From Neelides folsomi (Eukaryota > Arthropoda > Collembola > Neelipleona > Neelidae), in NCBI GenBank assembly GCA_034687125.1, contig JAQGBZ010000532.1, positions 1 to 34,747 of the forward strand: a DNA stretch of 34,747 bases. Direction: 5' to 3'. The notes under the pieces were generated by a model, which saw only the letters and a list, made by a program, of their open reading frames with translations, did no database searches and was not told the origin of the DNA. The translations under genes and the position numbers were made by a program. This document shows, one piece after another, positions 11,801 through 22,153 of this stretch. Within the stretch, counting starts at the first letter, position 1, and each line of letters opens with the position of its first letter.

Positions 11801-12662
11801 TTTTATCAATTTCCAAAATCTGTTGAAATTTTTTATTTGTTTCCAATATTGAACTAATTTTATCTAATTTATTTTTTAAAGACAAATAATTTATATTATT
11901 GTCATCTTTATACGAATAATAAATGAATCTCCTGTTGTTAGGATTTTCAATGATGTTTTTGTTAAATTCACTTACATGATCTGTTAATATGAAAGGATCT
12001 TCCAGTTGATGTTCAATATTTGTATAAAAACAAAATAAACTATTTAAATTGAGGTCATCATAACAACAATCCCGGTTTTCACATGCCAATTTTGAAATTC
12101 CTGGCCATCCGCAATCTCGTCTGGCCAATGAAGGAGTTCCAAAATAGCAATTTAAATTTTTGCTTCTTTCAATGCAATCGTCGCAGATTTTTTCTTTTGT
12201 TGTATTTTTGAAACAATTGTGTGCATTAGTATAAGTATTGTCATAGCAACAATTTTTAGTTTCACACTCTTCCTGTGTGATTCCTCTTTGCCCGCATTTT
12301 ACTCGATTTACCATCGGATTTTCAAAATCACAAATACGATTCTCACTTTTATACATTGTACTATTTGTTTTAACAGGAATAACTTCATATTGAAAGTTTA
12401 GGTAGAAACATTGAGGCAATTTAAGTTCATCATAGTCTTCATCATAGCAACAACCACGATTTTCGCAATCAGATATTTCGATGGAAGTCCAACCGCAACG
12501 TGATCTGATTGTTGTTGAATTTACATATATACATTTATTAATTTTGTTGTTCTTTTCAATGAACAAACTTTCAATAATTACTATAAAGAATAAATTTAAT
12601 AGGATTAACATAGTTAAGAAAATGACAACGTTCAAAAGCCTATAATTTAAAAGTAAAAACAT
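6621..12662 (-). CDS. Gene 2: trefoil/ankyrin receptor tyrosine kinase, complete
   Basis: Seven exons, complement of 8945-12662, 8604-8822, 8058-8196, 7908-7998, 7299-7421, 7000-7211 and 6621-6735. All junctions are GT-AG and all phases close, giving 1538 residues. Order: N-terminal hydrophobic signal segment (about 8-30); P-type trefoil domains at about 44-86, 111-151 and 172-212, each with six cysteines and CG[WQ]/CCYD cores; a linker with the conserved [18 protein letters not shown]; about 25 ankyrin repeats (about 270-1130); one transmembrane helix near 1160-1185 followed by KYKRKNKK; a juxtamembrane region with [10 protein letters not shown]; and a kinase from ENLIIG to the C-terminus. 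Type I topology is inferred from the signal, the cysteine-rich trefoils and the positive stop-transfer cluster, so trefoils and ankyrins face outside and the kinase inside. The ligand is unknown. The ATG at 12662 gives a start directly in front of the hydrophobic segment. Head-to-head with gene 3. Confidence 0.88.
7422..7907 (-). other. Gene 2 intron 4 (486 bp, the longest)
   Basis: Lies between the helix E exon and the catalytic-loop exon, with donor GTATAT and acceptor TTTAG. No coding content or repeat family was recognised. The matching intron in gene 3 (22915-23051) is only 137 bp, so this one has grown by insertion. Confidence 0.6.
8945..12662 (-). CDS. Gene 2 exon 1: trefoils, ankyrin array, membrane helix in one exon
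   Basis: A single uninterrupted 3718-bp exon encodes the entire ectodomain, the transmembrane helix and the juxtamembrane segment. The ankyrin units of about 33 residues carry the usual TPLHxA...G....VxLLL...GAxxN pattern. They contain almost no cysteine (one seen, in FEHNCKTS), in contrast to the cysteine-dense trefoils. The C-terminal cytosolic piece has [11 protein letters not shown] and [14 protein letters not shown], possible phosphorylation sites just in front of the kinase. The naive ORF runs on to 8862, but the donor at 8944 ends the exon. Confidence 0.85.
11458..11937 (-). repeat. Near-identical tract shared with gene 1 (copy in gene 2)
   Basis: This segment of gene 2 exon 1 matches gene 1 at about 3289-3768 with only a few base differences by eye (about 99 %), while sequence on both sides is clearly more diverged. 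It encodes the linker before the ankyrins and the first three or four repeats. Gene conversion or unequal exchange between the two same-strand paralogs is the simplest reading. Confidence 0.75.
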
Positions 12663-12937
12663 TAAATAATGTAAAATTTATAGATTTATTTTTAATTTTA
12701 GTTAAATAATATTTATTATTGTATATATTTGTGTATAAATTTGAAATGATTATTTTATAAAAAAATTCTATAACCTCCAATGACTAATTTATGAAGGAAA
12801 ATACTCTGCAGTTATTAAGAAATCTCTATTTTTAATTATTTTCATTGGTTAAAGTGAAGGAAAGACAAAGCAAATTATATTTTTCTACTATTCTTTTCCT
12901 GAATCAAGCAATCAATAATTTACAACCTAAACTAACG
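12663..12937. other. 5' flank of gene 2, no gene seen
   Basis: AT-rich non-coding sequence directly upstream of the gene 2 start. It must contain the promoter, but I see no convincing TATA box or initiator. Confidence 0.4.
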
Positions 12938-13227
12938 AGCTCAGGACAGCTTTACTTCAAGCGACTCACAACGGTTCTTTAAACATTGTGAAATTGGTGC
13001 TGGAAAAAGGCACCGAAATCAATGCAATCAACAAAGTAAATTGATCGTCTTTGTATTTTGCAATAGATAATTGGCATTCTGAGGCATTCTATTTGTTAGT
13101 GAAAAATGTCTGCAGTGGATTTGGTTGATAATAAAAATCATTGTCCGCTCCATTTATCTTTGCTACTAAAACTGGTGAATATTATGAGAGCTATTTTGAA
13201 GAGAAATCCAAATGTCAATAAAGTCGG
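12938..13227 (+). pseudogene. Ankyrin-repeat relic of a fourth receptor copy
   Basis: The plus strand reads TALLQATHNGSLNIVKLVLE and then KGTEINAINKVN, hits TGA at 13042-13044, continues SSLYFAIDNWHSEAF, and after further breaks reads [13 protein letters not shown]. It is collinear with gene 3 at about 20594-20876 (ankyrin repeats 14-16), including stretches such as CTCACAACGGTT and TTGTATTTTGCAATAGATAA. Frameshifts and stops make it a dead fragment of about 290 bp with no trefoil or kinase part. It has the orientation of gene 3. Confidence 0.8.
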
Positions 13228-13315
13228 ACAGTATTGTGATACGATTATATATATTAGGATTCTGTTTTAAAATAATAAACACAAGTATCAAAAATAAATA
13301 AATAATAATAAACAT

Positions 13316-13495
13316 GCTTCATTATTGTAAAATTTAATTTCATTAAAGTTAAAAATGTGTATATATCTAAATATCCAAATAAATAACCTCAAGACTTTAA
13401 AACCAAATAGATTGTAAATCTCACCCAAAAGCCAAGAATTGGAAAAGGATTGCATTTTGACTCCATTTCTTATAGGAATTGGACTTTTAGATTCC
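13316..13495 (+). repeat. Direct repeat, left copy
   Basis: About 180 bp that match 17784-17970 at roughly 75-80 % by eye. Shared blocks include GCTTCATTATTGTA, AATCTCACCCAAAAGC, and TTATAGGAATTGGACTTTTA. The two copies bracket the strawberry notch-like pseudogene and the LTR-like segment. Either this is a dispersed repeat family or the flanks of a duplicated block. Confidence 0.7.
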
Positions 13496-13550
13496 ATTAG
13501 AGATTGGCTTTATACTTGGTATAGTAAATTTTACATTAAATCGGCCCTCA

Positions 13551-13574
13551 AACCTAACCTAACCTAACCTAACC
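13551..13574 (-). repeat. Interstitial telomere-type (TTAGG)n repeat
   Basis: Almost five perfect units of AACCT (TTAGG on the other strand) in a row. This is the telomere repeat of most arthropods. It lies 55 bp after the left direct repeat and just before the strawberry notch-like relic, that is, at the border of the inserted block. Short interstitial telomere repeats are known scars of break repair, but 24 bp could also arise by chance slippage. Confidence 0.65.
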
Positions 13575-13890
13575 AGGGTGATTGTTTTTGGGCAATTTCA
13601 TTGTTGCTGTAAAATATTCAGATGGAGCCAGAGAACACTGAAATTAGGAGTAAGTTGAAACTTTATAATAATTACAAGTTCAAGGCTCTAACGACTTTTT
13701 TATTACTAAGAGTGAAGCATAAGCTGGAAAAGTATTTCGAGGAAATTGAAGAATTTGGGCCTCAAGCGTTGGATTCATTGCAAACGGCTTCGTCTCCACT
13801 GCCGACCACCAACATCCAAGAAGAGGAAGAGGCAGAACTAGGGCCAGGCGGGGAATTTGAAATATATTGCACAGCTGGAGGTTTGATTTA

Positions 13891-14115
13891 ATTTTTTTGG
13901 GTGGTTTTTTTGGGTGACAATTTTGGGTGATTTTATTAGGGTATTTTAATGAGTAATTTTCTTTTGGTAATTTTCTTTGAGTGATTTTCTTAGGGTAATC
14001 TTTTTGGATAATTTTCTATCGTTGATTTTCTTTGGGAAAATCATTTTGGGTGATTTTATTTTGGGCAATTCTCTTCTGAGTGATTTTCTTTGGATGATTT
14101 TTTTTAATTAATTTT
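13891..14115 (+). repeat. Degenerate minisatellite, about 16-bp T-rich unit
   Basis: About a dozen imperfect copies of a unit close to GGGTGATTTTCTTT follow one another, probably inside an intron of the strawberry notch-like relic. Confidence 0.6.
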
Positions 14116-15522
14116 GTAAAATTTTAAATTGTTTTTTAGTTAACGGTTACTATTCAAAAATTGGACTATGTTAGACTATCCAGTGCCCGGAAATAAAGAA
14201 CCAGAAGCTCTCTACTCGACTTATGTGGCTCTCACTGAAAAATTCAAGGACAGGTTTCAGACGCTGAAAGAGTGGCTGGGCCAAGACTTTGACGGTCTCA
14301 TGATTTTTGACGAGGCTCATCGTGGGAAAACTTTTCTCACGGCGGGGATTCTGGCTCTAAAGTTGTCGAGCTGGAGCAAAAATTTCCCAAATAAAGGGTC
14401 GTGTATAGTTCGGCAACGAGAGCCAGTCATTGAGGATTTGTTTCACATGGAACGTTTGGGGCTCTGGGGTAAAGGAACAACTTTTAAGACTTATGACGAA
14501 TTTGCCGAAAAATGAGTGACTAGTGAGCCTTTTTTCTCATCCAATATTTTAGGATATAAACGAAATTTGTATAATATTAAAATTAATTTTAGGGGCTTTT
14601 CTAGACTAGAGTTGATTTCAATGAAATTGAAGCAATCGGGCCGCTACTTGTCGCGCCATCTCTCTTTTAATGAATGCAAGTTTTATTGAGTTGAAATTGA
14701 ATTACTTCCTGAATTTTCTAACCTTTGGGATTGCTCATCCAGATTTTGGAAGAATATTCTAACAATAATGACCAGAGCCTTGGTGTATGCGTACCCAAGG
14801 ATCCTTGAAAAACCCACCCAATATCGAGTCAAATACTTTTCCTATCTTTTGTCTTAGTTTCAATCCATATTAGCTTCGGAAAAGGTTGACAGATCAGTGG
14901 AGCTGGCCAATGAATACATGGCCACTGGCCACTGCATTATTTTTTTCCTACAAAAGACTGAGAAAGCGGCCATAAAAAATTATGATGAAAAGTTGAATGT
15001 GCCGGTCGAGGATCAAAAATGGATTTCCACAGCCTATCAAATGCTCATCGACATTACAATCAATTGCTGGCCTAGAGTAAAGGTGTTTGAAAAAAATGTT
15101 CCAAAGCTCGTGACTCGTTCCAAACTTGGGCTCGTCTTTAACCAACTTTTGGAAGAGCGAGAGATGGAGCCAGACATTAAAGCTGCTTTGGACAAAATGG
15201 AACAGAATTTGAAGGACAAACTCCTTGAGCTTGCCCAGGTCCTGCCGCCAAATGTCTTGAACTATCTTATTGATCGGATGGGTGGTGTGGGTAAAGTTGC
15301 GGAATTGACTGGACGAAACCGTCGATACGTCAAGCACCCTGACGGAGTCATTTACTGCGAGAAAGTTCCGGCCAATCAAGTGGAATTGGAAGCATTTATG
15401 AAGGAAGGGCGAAAATAGGTGGCAGTTATTTCTGAAGCCTGCTCTACTGGCATTTCCCTTCATTCGAAAAATGTTGCTGGAGGAAACTTGGCCCGCCGTG
15501 TACACATTACACTCGAATCCAG

Positions 15523-15600
15523 CTGGTACATTTTATTTATATTTTAATTATTTCCATGATTTAGTATTTTGTATTGATTTGGTGTATTTATTCTTATAGG
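15523..15600 (+). other. Retained intron in the strawberry notch-like pseudogene
   Basis: The reading frame ITLESSW/SADRVLQSLG is interrupted by a 78-bp AT-rich segment starting GTACAT and ending TTATAG. Removal restores the conserved protein motif exactly, so the intron is ancestral and the copy is not a processed retrogene. Confidence 0.75.
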
Positions 15601-16096
15601 AGCGCGGATAGGGTCTTGCAGAGCCTTGGGCGGAGCCATAGAACAAACCAACTTTCGACGCCAATTTACTTTATGCTTCTCTCGAGCATTCCTGGGGAAA
15701 TGCGGAATGTGTCGGCTGTGGCTCAAAGGATGCAAACGCTTGGAGCACTCACCAAAGGTGACGGCCTCTCGCTCGACAAGTACAAACACAATCATTTGAG
15801 GCTTGAAACGGACATTGGGCGCGAGGTTGTAAAGGAAGGAAGTTTCCACTTTCCTCAACAGGATCATTGCCACGGAGTTGGCGAATCAAAATGCCCTCTA
15901 TACCCATCTTGCCGCTACCATTACAAAGATGGATAGGAAGGCCAAATTGGAGGAGACTGTTGTGCAATTGAATTCCTGTTTCCTCGTCCCTGGATTGAAC
16001 CAAGAAATTTATATTGAACTCAAGCTTCCCTTTAAATTTTTCCAAAATGGAGAAATAAAGCTTGTGGTCCTCTACCGGCTTAAATTTCGTTGACGC

Positions 16097-16132
16097 AAAA
16101 GGTCAAACGTCATGAGTGACGTTTGACCTTTT
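16097..16132. repeat. Perfect 16-bp inverted repeat with 4-base loop
   Basis: AAAAGGTCAAACGTCA (16097-16112), loop TGAG, and its exact reverse complement (16117-16132). It sits at a break in the strawberry notch-like relic, between LYRLKFR and YKKAFPEAPHERNGG. Confidence 0.9.
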
Positions 16133-16970
16133 TTGTCAATACAAGAAGGCATTTCCAGAGGCACCACATGAAAGGAATGGAGGCTACATGCGCAAGTTTT
16201 CTGGAATGCCGTTATACCTCTCATTTGATTCAAAGGAAGGGAATTTCGTCCAGCTCAGGCCTTTTGATGGAATGATGAAGAAGGTGAAGAATGATGTTTG
16301 GGTGAAGCCGAAATTAACACACTCATCCCATTGGAAGAGAACGAATTTATGAAATTGTGGAAGGCAAAGGCAGCCGCAGCCAAACTTGGTTGTTTCCACA
16401 TTCAACAGTATGTATTATATATATATATTCAAAAGCAATTGAGCATATGGATATTTCGTAATTTAAATGTATTCTTTTAGGAAAAAAGTTTGTGGGTGCG
16501 ACGAAGGGGCCGGGTACTAATACTACTGGTTGGTGATTGGACGGATTTGAGCCATCTACATGAAATTGACTAAATTGCTTCCAACCATCAGGATCATCCA
16601 AGTCAAGGCCAATAATATTAAAAAAAATTGGAAATAAAATCAAAAAGGGAAAAGCCTCTTAATTGGTGGGAGTGGTCATTCAAACAAAGAAGAATGGAGA
16701 CGTTCGTGCATTTCTGGTTTTCAATCTGGTTAAGAAAAACAAGGAAATGATTGACGAAAAGGAGGCTTCCTCTGTGGAAAATACCGATGATTCCTAATTT
16801 TACTCATCCGGCTATCAACTCTCTTTGATTGCCGATGAAGCCACAGAAACGAATGGAAGTGAACAGAAGTCTGAATCTTTTGAGGACGACCAAGAAGTAA
16901 GAGGAAGACGAATCACCCATTATTCATATCAAATGATTTTTAATGTACAAATATTACTGTTCAAATAAAT

Positions 16971-17150
16971 TGTGTTGTATATATAAATTTTCATATTATT
17001 AATTATTCATATTGAAACCCTTCATTTATGTTTATGAAATATTGATAATTAGCATTTAGATTATTATAAGTTAAAATTTCAAGAACTCTATTTTTAATTT
17101 AATCCCTTAAAATATAACATTAGCTTTAAGGTTTGCTAATTTTAATGGTA
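16971..17150. other. AT-rich spacer
   Basis: No coding potential or repeat recognised. It follows an AATAAA at about 16965 that may be the old polyadenylation signal of the strawberry notch-like relic. Confidence 0.4.
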
Positions 17151-17600
17151 CCTGTCGCAAACTATCACAGGTAAACTAGGTGCAAAGATTAAGTAAATAA
17201 GGGCTTTTTCTTGAAAGTTTATTTAAGGAATGCTATAATGCTATGTTTATGATTCACTATATAAGCAGACGAATTGTAACATGTAGGGGAGGGTTGTTTT
17301 GTCCAGTAATTGTTGAAGGAACTCCGTGTGAATAAACCTTGATTTGTTTCTTTGTCAAAATTCAAGTAGCTCATTTTCTTATCGGCTCTTTTGCAAACAT
17401 TGAGGTGTTTACTCCCAAGCCCAAACTTAACTTAAAAGGTCTGTCTCTATCCCGACTTGAGGAATATTCTCCCCATTTTCCATCCCCGTTCCCTTTGACT
17501 TCACGCCGAACAGTATGTGCCGACCCAACCGAACCCGGCGTAATTACCACCAATAAGCCATTGCCAACCAGCCGGGCTCATCATTAAATCATAAACCGAA
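17150..17600 (+). mobile_element. Possible solo LTR or LTR/leader fragment
   Basis: A promoter-like TATATAAG (17258-17265) is followed by GC-richer sequence and an AATAAA (17331-17336) about 70 bases later, the arrangement of an LTR U3-R-U5 region. The open frame 17339-17587 behind it is proline/serine-rich and matches nothing I recognise; it could be leader or gag-like debris. No TG...CA ends with a 4-6 bp target duplication were found, so this is only a suggestion. It could also be the promoter and first exon of an unrelated gene. Confidence 0.3.
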
Positions 17601-17783
17601 CACCGCCTTTTCAATATATATATATACATATTCATAACGTGTTTAAAGATCCATATATTAAAAATAAAACGTTTCAATTAGCACAATAGAGTGCATTAAA
17701 TGTATATTTATAACTTTTTTGAAATGAGCATTCAAAAATAAATAATAAAATAATAATAATAATACTTACATTAACACAATTCA

Positions 17784-17970
17784 GCTTCATTATTGTAGAA
17801 TTTAATTTCCTTAACGTTAAAAATAAATATATATTAAAATACCCAAAGAAGTCACCTAAGATTATAAAAACAAACAGCTTGTAAAATCTCACCCAAAAGC
17901 TCAGAATTGGATAAGTATTTTCCAATTTGCATTTTGACATCAATTCTTATAGGAATTGGACTTTTAAATC
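17784..17970 (+). repeat. Direct repeat, right copy
   Basis: Partner of 13316-13495 in the same orientation. It lies about 500 bp upstream of the start of gene 3. Poly-AT and (TAA)n-like tracts precede both copies. Confidence 0.7.
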
Positions 17971-18477
17971 GAATATATTTTATTCAGTATTCATTATTTC
18001 TTATTTTAATTTATTTTTAATCGTGACTATTAAATTTCTATTTTAAAATTTATAGCTAATTTTTAACAATAATTCTAGATAAAGGCTAAAATTTTGAGCT
18101 ACCACATAATAATGCAATTATCCTTATGTGTATCACAACATATTTCATATGATAGGGAAATATTGATTTAAGAATTATTACTTAGAAATCAATTATATTT
18201 TTTTCTTTGTGATCGCATTAACCAAAAAATAAAGTTATTTTTCCCTTAACACAATTTTATGTTTTCCTACTCAAATAAGGATATTTAGGTTATTAAAAAA
18301 ATTGGAAATGTACCAATATTTCTTGCATTTTAATTACATCATTAAAGTTAGAGAGAATAAATTGGAGGAAAAAAAATTTTCAATTTCCAAATAAAAATTA
18401 ATAAAATACTATTACCATTTATTTGATTCTTTAATTGTGATTTAATGATTTTTGTACTGCACGTGTGAAACATTTAA
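17971..18477. other. 5' flank of gene 3
   Basis: About 500 bp of AT-rich non-coding sequence ending at the gene 3 ATG. It must contain promoter and leader, but no motif stands out. Confidence 0.4.
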
Positions 18478-21400
18478 ATGTCAATTTTATTTTATTTACT
18501 TTATTTTGAATTTGTCTCTCGTGGAATAATTGGAATTGAAGAAAAATGTTTATTTCAAAATGCCACAACATTCAGATCGAAATGCGGCTGGGATGACATC
18601 AATTTAATCGAATGTCAAAATCTCAGCTGTTGCTATGACAATAATGAAAATCCTTCTTGTTTCTATGAAAATTTTCAATTTGAAGAAATTCCGATCAGAT
18701 CCACAAATCCAATAAAGAAAAGTGAAAATAAAACGTGTGATTTTCAAAATCCGCTCGTAAATCGAACCAAATGCGGCTCAAGTGAAAGTACTCAAAATGA
18801 ATGCGAAAACGACAATTGCTGCTTTGACAACAGCTACACAAATGCACACAGTTGTTTCAAGAATTCCCTAAGAGATGAAATTTGCGAAGGTTGCGAATTG
18901 CTTCGGACCGTAAATGGGAATTGCTACTTTGGAAATCCTTCCTTGGTCAGACAGGATTGTGGATGGACGGGAATTTCAAAAGCTTCATGTGAAAACAGAG
19001 GTTGTTGCTATGACGATCATTATAAGAATAGCGGATTTTGTTTTAAAACAAATATTGAACATAAATTGGAAGATCCGTTCATTTTGCCCTTTGTTGGAAT
19101 TTCTTTTAATAAACAGATCATTGAATATCCCCAAAACAGAAGATTCATTTATTATTCTTCCGAGGACGACAATAAAAATTATTTGGGAATGAAGAATAAA
19201 CTTGATAAAATTAAATTGATTTTGGAAAATCATAAAAATTTGGAAAGTTCAAAAGTTTTCAAAAATATTTATAGTGTCGATCAAAACCCAATTGTGTCGG
19301 CAATGAAACTAACGGAATTGAACATTGCCAGAGATTTAATTAAGAATGAGATTGGTTTAAATGGAATTGATAAATATAACTTAAATCCCTTCCACTACGC
19401 TTCCTATTTTGGATATTCTGACATTTTGGAATTGCTGATGGAAATTTCAAATGTGAATCTAAATTCTGATGATTACAAGAAAATGACCCCGCTGCATTTT
19501 GCTTCATCAAAAGGTCACGGCGATATTGTCAAATTATTAATTGACGCAAAAGTCGATTTGAATGTTTTAAATTCCAATAATTGGACTCCGCTCCATTTAG
19601 CTGTTTCTGAAGGTCATGTTGAAATTGTAAAATTGCTAATCACTCACAATGCAAGAATAGACACAGTTGATAGAAATGGATGGACTTTACTACATGAAGC
19701 AAGCTACCATGGCCACGAACAAATTGTATTGTTTTTATTAGATAAAGGTTTAAAAGCAAATACGGTTGATCTGAGCAAAAATTCACCGCTAAATTCTGCG
19801 ACATCCCAAGATAAAACCAAAGTAGTCAAAATATTGCTACAAAACGGCGCCATTCTGTCAAAATCCGATATTGAAAATGGAATTCCTTTAATATTGGCCT
19901 TGAAATCCGGCGAGATTGAAATTCTACAAATATTGAAGGACCAAGGAGCGAATTTTAATATAATTACAAAAAATAATGAAGAATCCCAATACACCCCATT
20001 GCATATTGCCATTTTAAGTAAACAAACCGAAGCTGCAGCATTTCTGGTTAAAAACGGTGCGAATGTTAAAGCCCGAGATTTTTTTTTGCAAACTCCTTTA
20101 CATTTTGCAGCCACATTTGGAAACAAATTAATCTCAAGCTTGCTAATTGAAAGAGGAGCCAATGTCAACGCTCTAGAAAAAGATCTAACAACTCCTTTAT
20201 TTCATGCTTCATTTCACGGACATTTAAAAGTAGTCCAGCTTTTGCTCAATCACAGTGCGGATGTAAACGTTGTTAAAAATAAATACCAATATACGATTCT
20301 GACCATGGCTGTAAGACAAAATTACATCCAAATTGCCAAATTGCTCCTTGACCACGGGGCTAATATAGAAGCCAAATCAAATAAATGGTGGACTCCATTG
20401 CACGAGGCAGTTGATAAAGGACATTTTGAAATGGTTCAATTTTTGACCGAAAAGGGGGCCAATTTAAATGCACAGGATTTAAACGATTGGACGCCTTTGT
20501 ACATAGCTTCACTTAAAGGGAATTTAAACATTACTAGACATCTTTTGGAAAAGATGGGAAATGCTAATGTCAATACTTACGATAAAGAGCACTGGACTGC
20601 TTTGCACCAAGCGGCTCACAACGGTTTTTTAAGCATTGTGGAATTGCTACTTGCCAAAGGTGCCGATATCGATGCAGTCGACAACGAAGATTGGACGGCT
20701 TTGTATTTTGCAATAGATAAGGAACATTCTGAGATTGCCATTTTCTTGATAAAAAAAAAGGCTGCCTTGAATTTGTTAGACTATAAAAATCGCTCTCCGC
20801 TCTATTTTTCTTTAGAAAAAAAACAGGTGAATATTGCGAGAGCTATTTTAAAAAGAAATCCGAATGTCAATACAATTGAAAAGAATTTTAATTTAACTCC
20901 TTTGCATCTCGCGTCCAGCCGTGGCTACACAGACATCGTTGAAATTCTCCTAAAACTAAATTGTACGAATATCAATTACGTTGATACTCTACTATGGTCT
21001 GCACTGCACAAAGCAGCAAATAATGGTCACAAACAAATCGTTAAGATTCTCATATCATACAATGTAGGCTTAAATGTTATTCAAGAAGATCATAAAACCG
21101 CGTTGTTTCTTGCAGTATCAAATGAACATTTCGAAGTTGTCTATTTGTTGTTGAAAGTTCCTAGGATTGAGGTGAACACAAAAATAAAAGACTCAAATTT
21201 TACTCCTTTAATGGAAGCGGTTTCAAAAAATAATTTGGAAATGGCCAAATTATTATTAGAATACCAAGTTGAAATTAATGATTTTGATAATAAAAATTTT
21301 ACTTCTTTGCATCACGCTGTTAAAAACGGGAATATCGACATTGTTGAATTATTGTTGGAAAAAGAAGCCAAAGTTAATGTTTTAGACCAAAATGGAATAA

Positions 21401-22153
21401 GCCCTTTGTTTCTTGCTGTTTCGAATGGAAATGTCCAAATTGTTGAAATGTTGCTGAACAAATCGGCTGATGTAAATGCTGCAGAGAAGAAAAAGGATTT
21501 TACGCCACTGATCGAATCCGTAAACAAAAATAAATTTGAAATCGTTAAACTTTTATTGCAACGTGGGGCTAATCTTGGTCTCCTTTCAAACCAAAATTCA
21601 TCAGCGCTTCATTTAGCAGCCAATGGGAATTATTTAGACACTGGAAAATTGTTATTGGACCATGGAGCAAAAATCGACCAAGCTGAAGAAAAAGGAAGAA
21701 CTCCTTTACATTTGGCGGCAAATAAAGGAAATTTCGAATTTATCAAGATGCTGTTGGAATTTAATGCAAGCACCGTTTTGCTCGATATAGATAATCACAC
21801 AGCTCAAGATTTGGCCGAAATCCATGGAAATCAACAACTTTCTTATTTTTTACAGAATTTTCGTAAAGAATCTAAAATAAATGCAATTCTTGAAAAATCT
21901 CAAATTTCTCAAGCTACAATTATTGGAATTGTCTTGTCGACGGTTGCCGTTATATTGGTCTTTTTGAGCGTCATCATTTTTCTTATGATAAAATATAAAA
22001 TAAAAAGTCGAGAATTGAAAAGATTTTTAAATGAGGATGAAATTAAAGAATTTATCGAAGGAGAAAAAATATATTGTTCAATTGGAAATGAAGAATCACG
22101 AGTTTTCAAATATAACAATAAATATGAAGTGAAAAGAGAAGAACTTATTATCG
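18478..22153 (+). CDS. Gene 3 exon 1: trefoils, ankyrin array, membrane helix
   Basis: One exon of 3676 bp without a break. The trefoils keep the full six-cysteine pattern with cores such as [20 protein letters not shown]. The ankyrin region has a single cysteine (KLNCTN) and many N-glycosylation sequons (for example NFT, NHS, NKS, NSS), both compatible with passage through the secretory pathway. A conserved EICEGC cysteine pair lies between trefoils 2 and 3; genes 1 and 2 have EICEDC and KICDDC at the same place. The exon ends in the glycine codon of EELIIG at a phase-1 donor (22154); the naive ORF continues to 22200 into the intron. Confidence 0.85.

Larger units (their letters stand above)
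13622..16970 (+). pseudogene. sno: Strawberry notch-like (SNO/SBNO) helicase-family pseudogene
   Basis: Collinear remains of the nuclear SNO/SBNO protein. 14168-14515: LYSTYVALTEK, FDGLMIFDEAHRGK (DECH-type box), LGLWGKGT. About 14605-14710: ELISMKLKQSGRYLSRHLSF, then TGA at 14687-14689. 14897-15418: LPPNVLNYLIDRMGG, VAELTGRNRRYVKHPDG. After TAG at 15416-15418: VAVISEACSTGISLHSKN, then across a canonical intron SADRVLQSLGRSHRTNQLS and LGALTKGDG. 15840-16093: FLNRI-type segment in a shifted frame. 16140-16350 and about 16660-16930: C-terminal parts with an acidic tail. Family members exceed 1100 residues; here the nucleotide-binding N-terminal core is missing, the conserved SATGAS block is out of frame, and several stops and shifts are present. 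13622-13891 may be an upstream exon, but I cannot align it securely. Introns are retained, so this is a DNA-level copy. GC is higher than in the surroundings. Confidence 0.8.

Noticed and set aside
8945..12662. Gene 2 as a secreted latrotoxin-like ankyrin protein
   Set aside because: It has trefoils, a membrane helix and spliced kinase exons in phase; no latrotoxin-type N-terminal domain is seen.
13288..13497. Minus-strand frame of 69 codons within the left direct repeat
   Set aside because: The right copy of the repeat (17674-17943, minus) has a different, shifted frame, so no protein is conserved between copies.
14948..15505. Minus-strand frame of 185 codons
   Set aside because: Antisense of the strawberry notch-like block at 14897-15418; the plus strand carries the recognisable family motifs.
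19704..20168. Minus-strand frame of 154 codons
   Set aside because: Mirror of ankyrin repeats in gene 3. Antisense frames opposite ankyrin arrays stay open because of codon bias.
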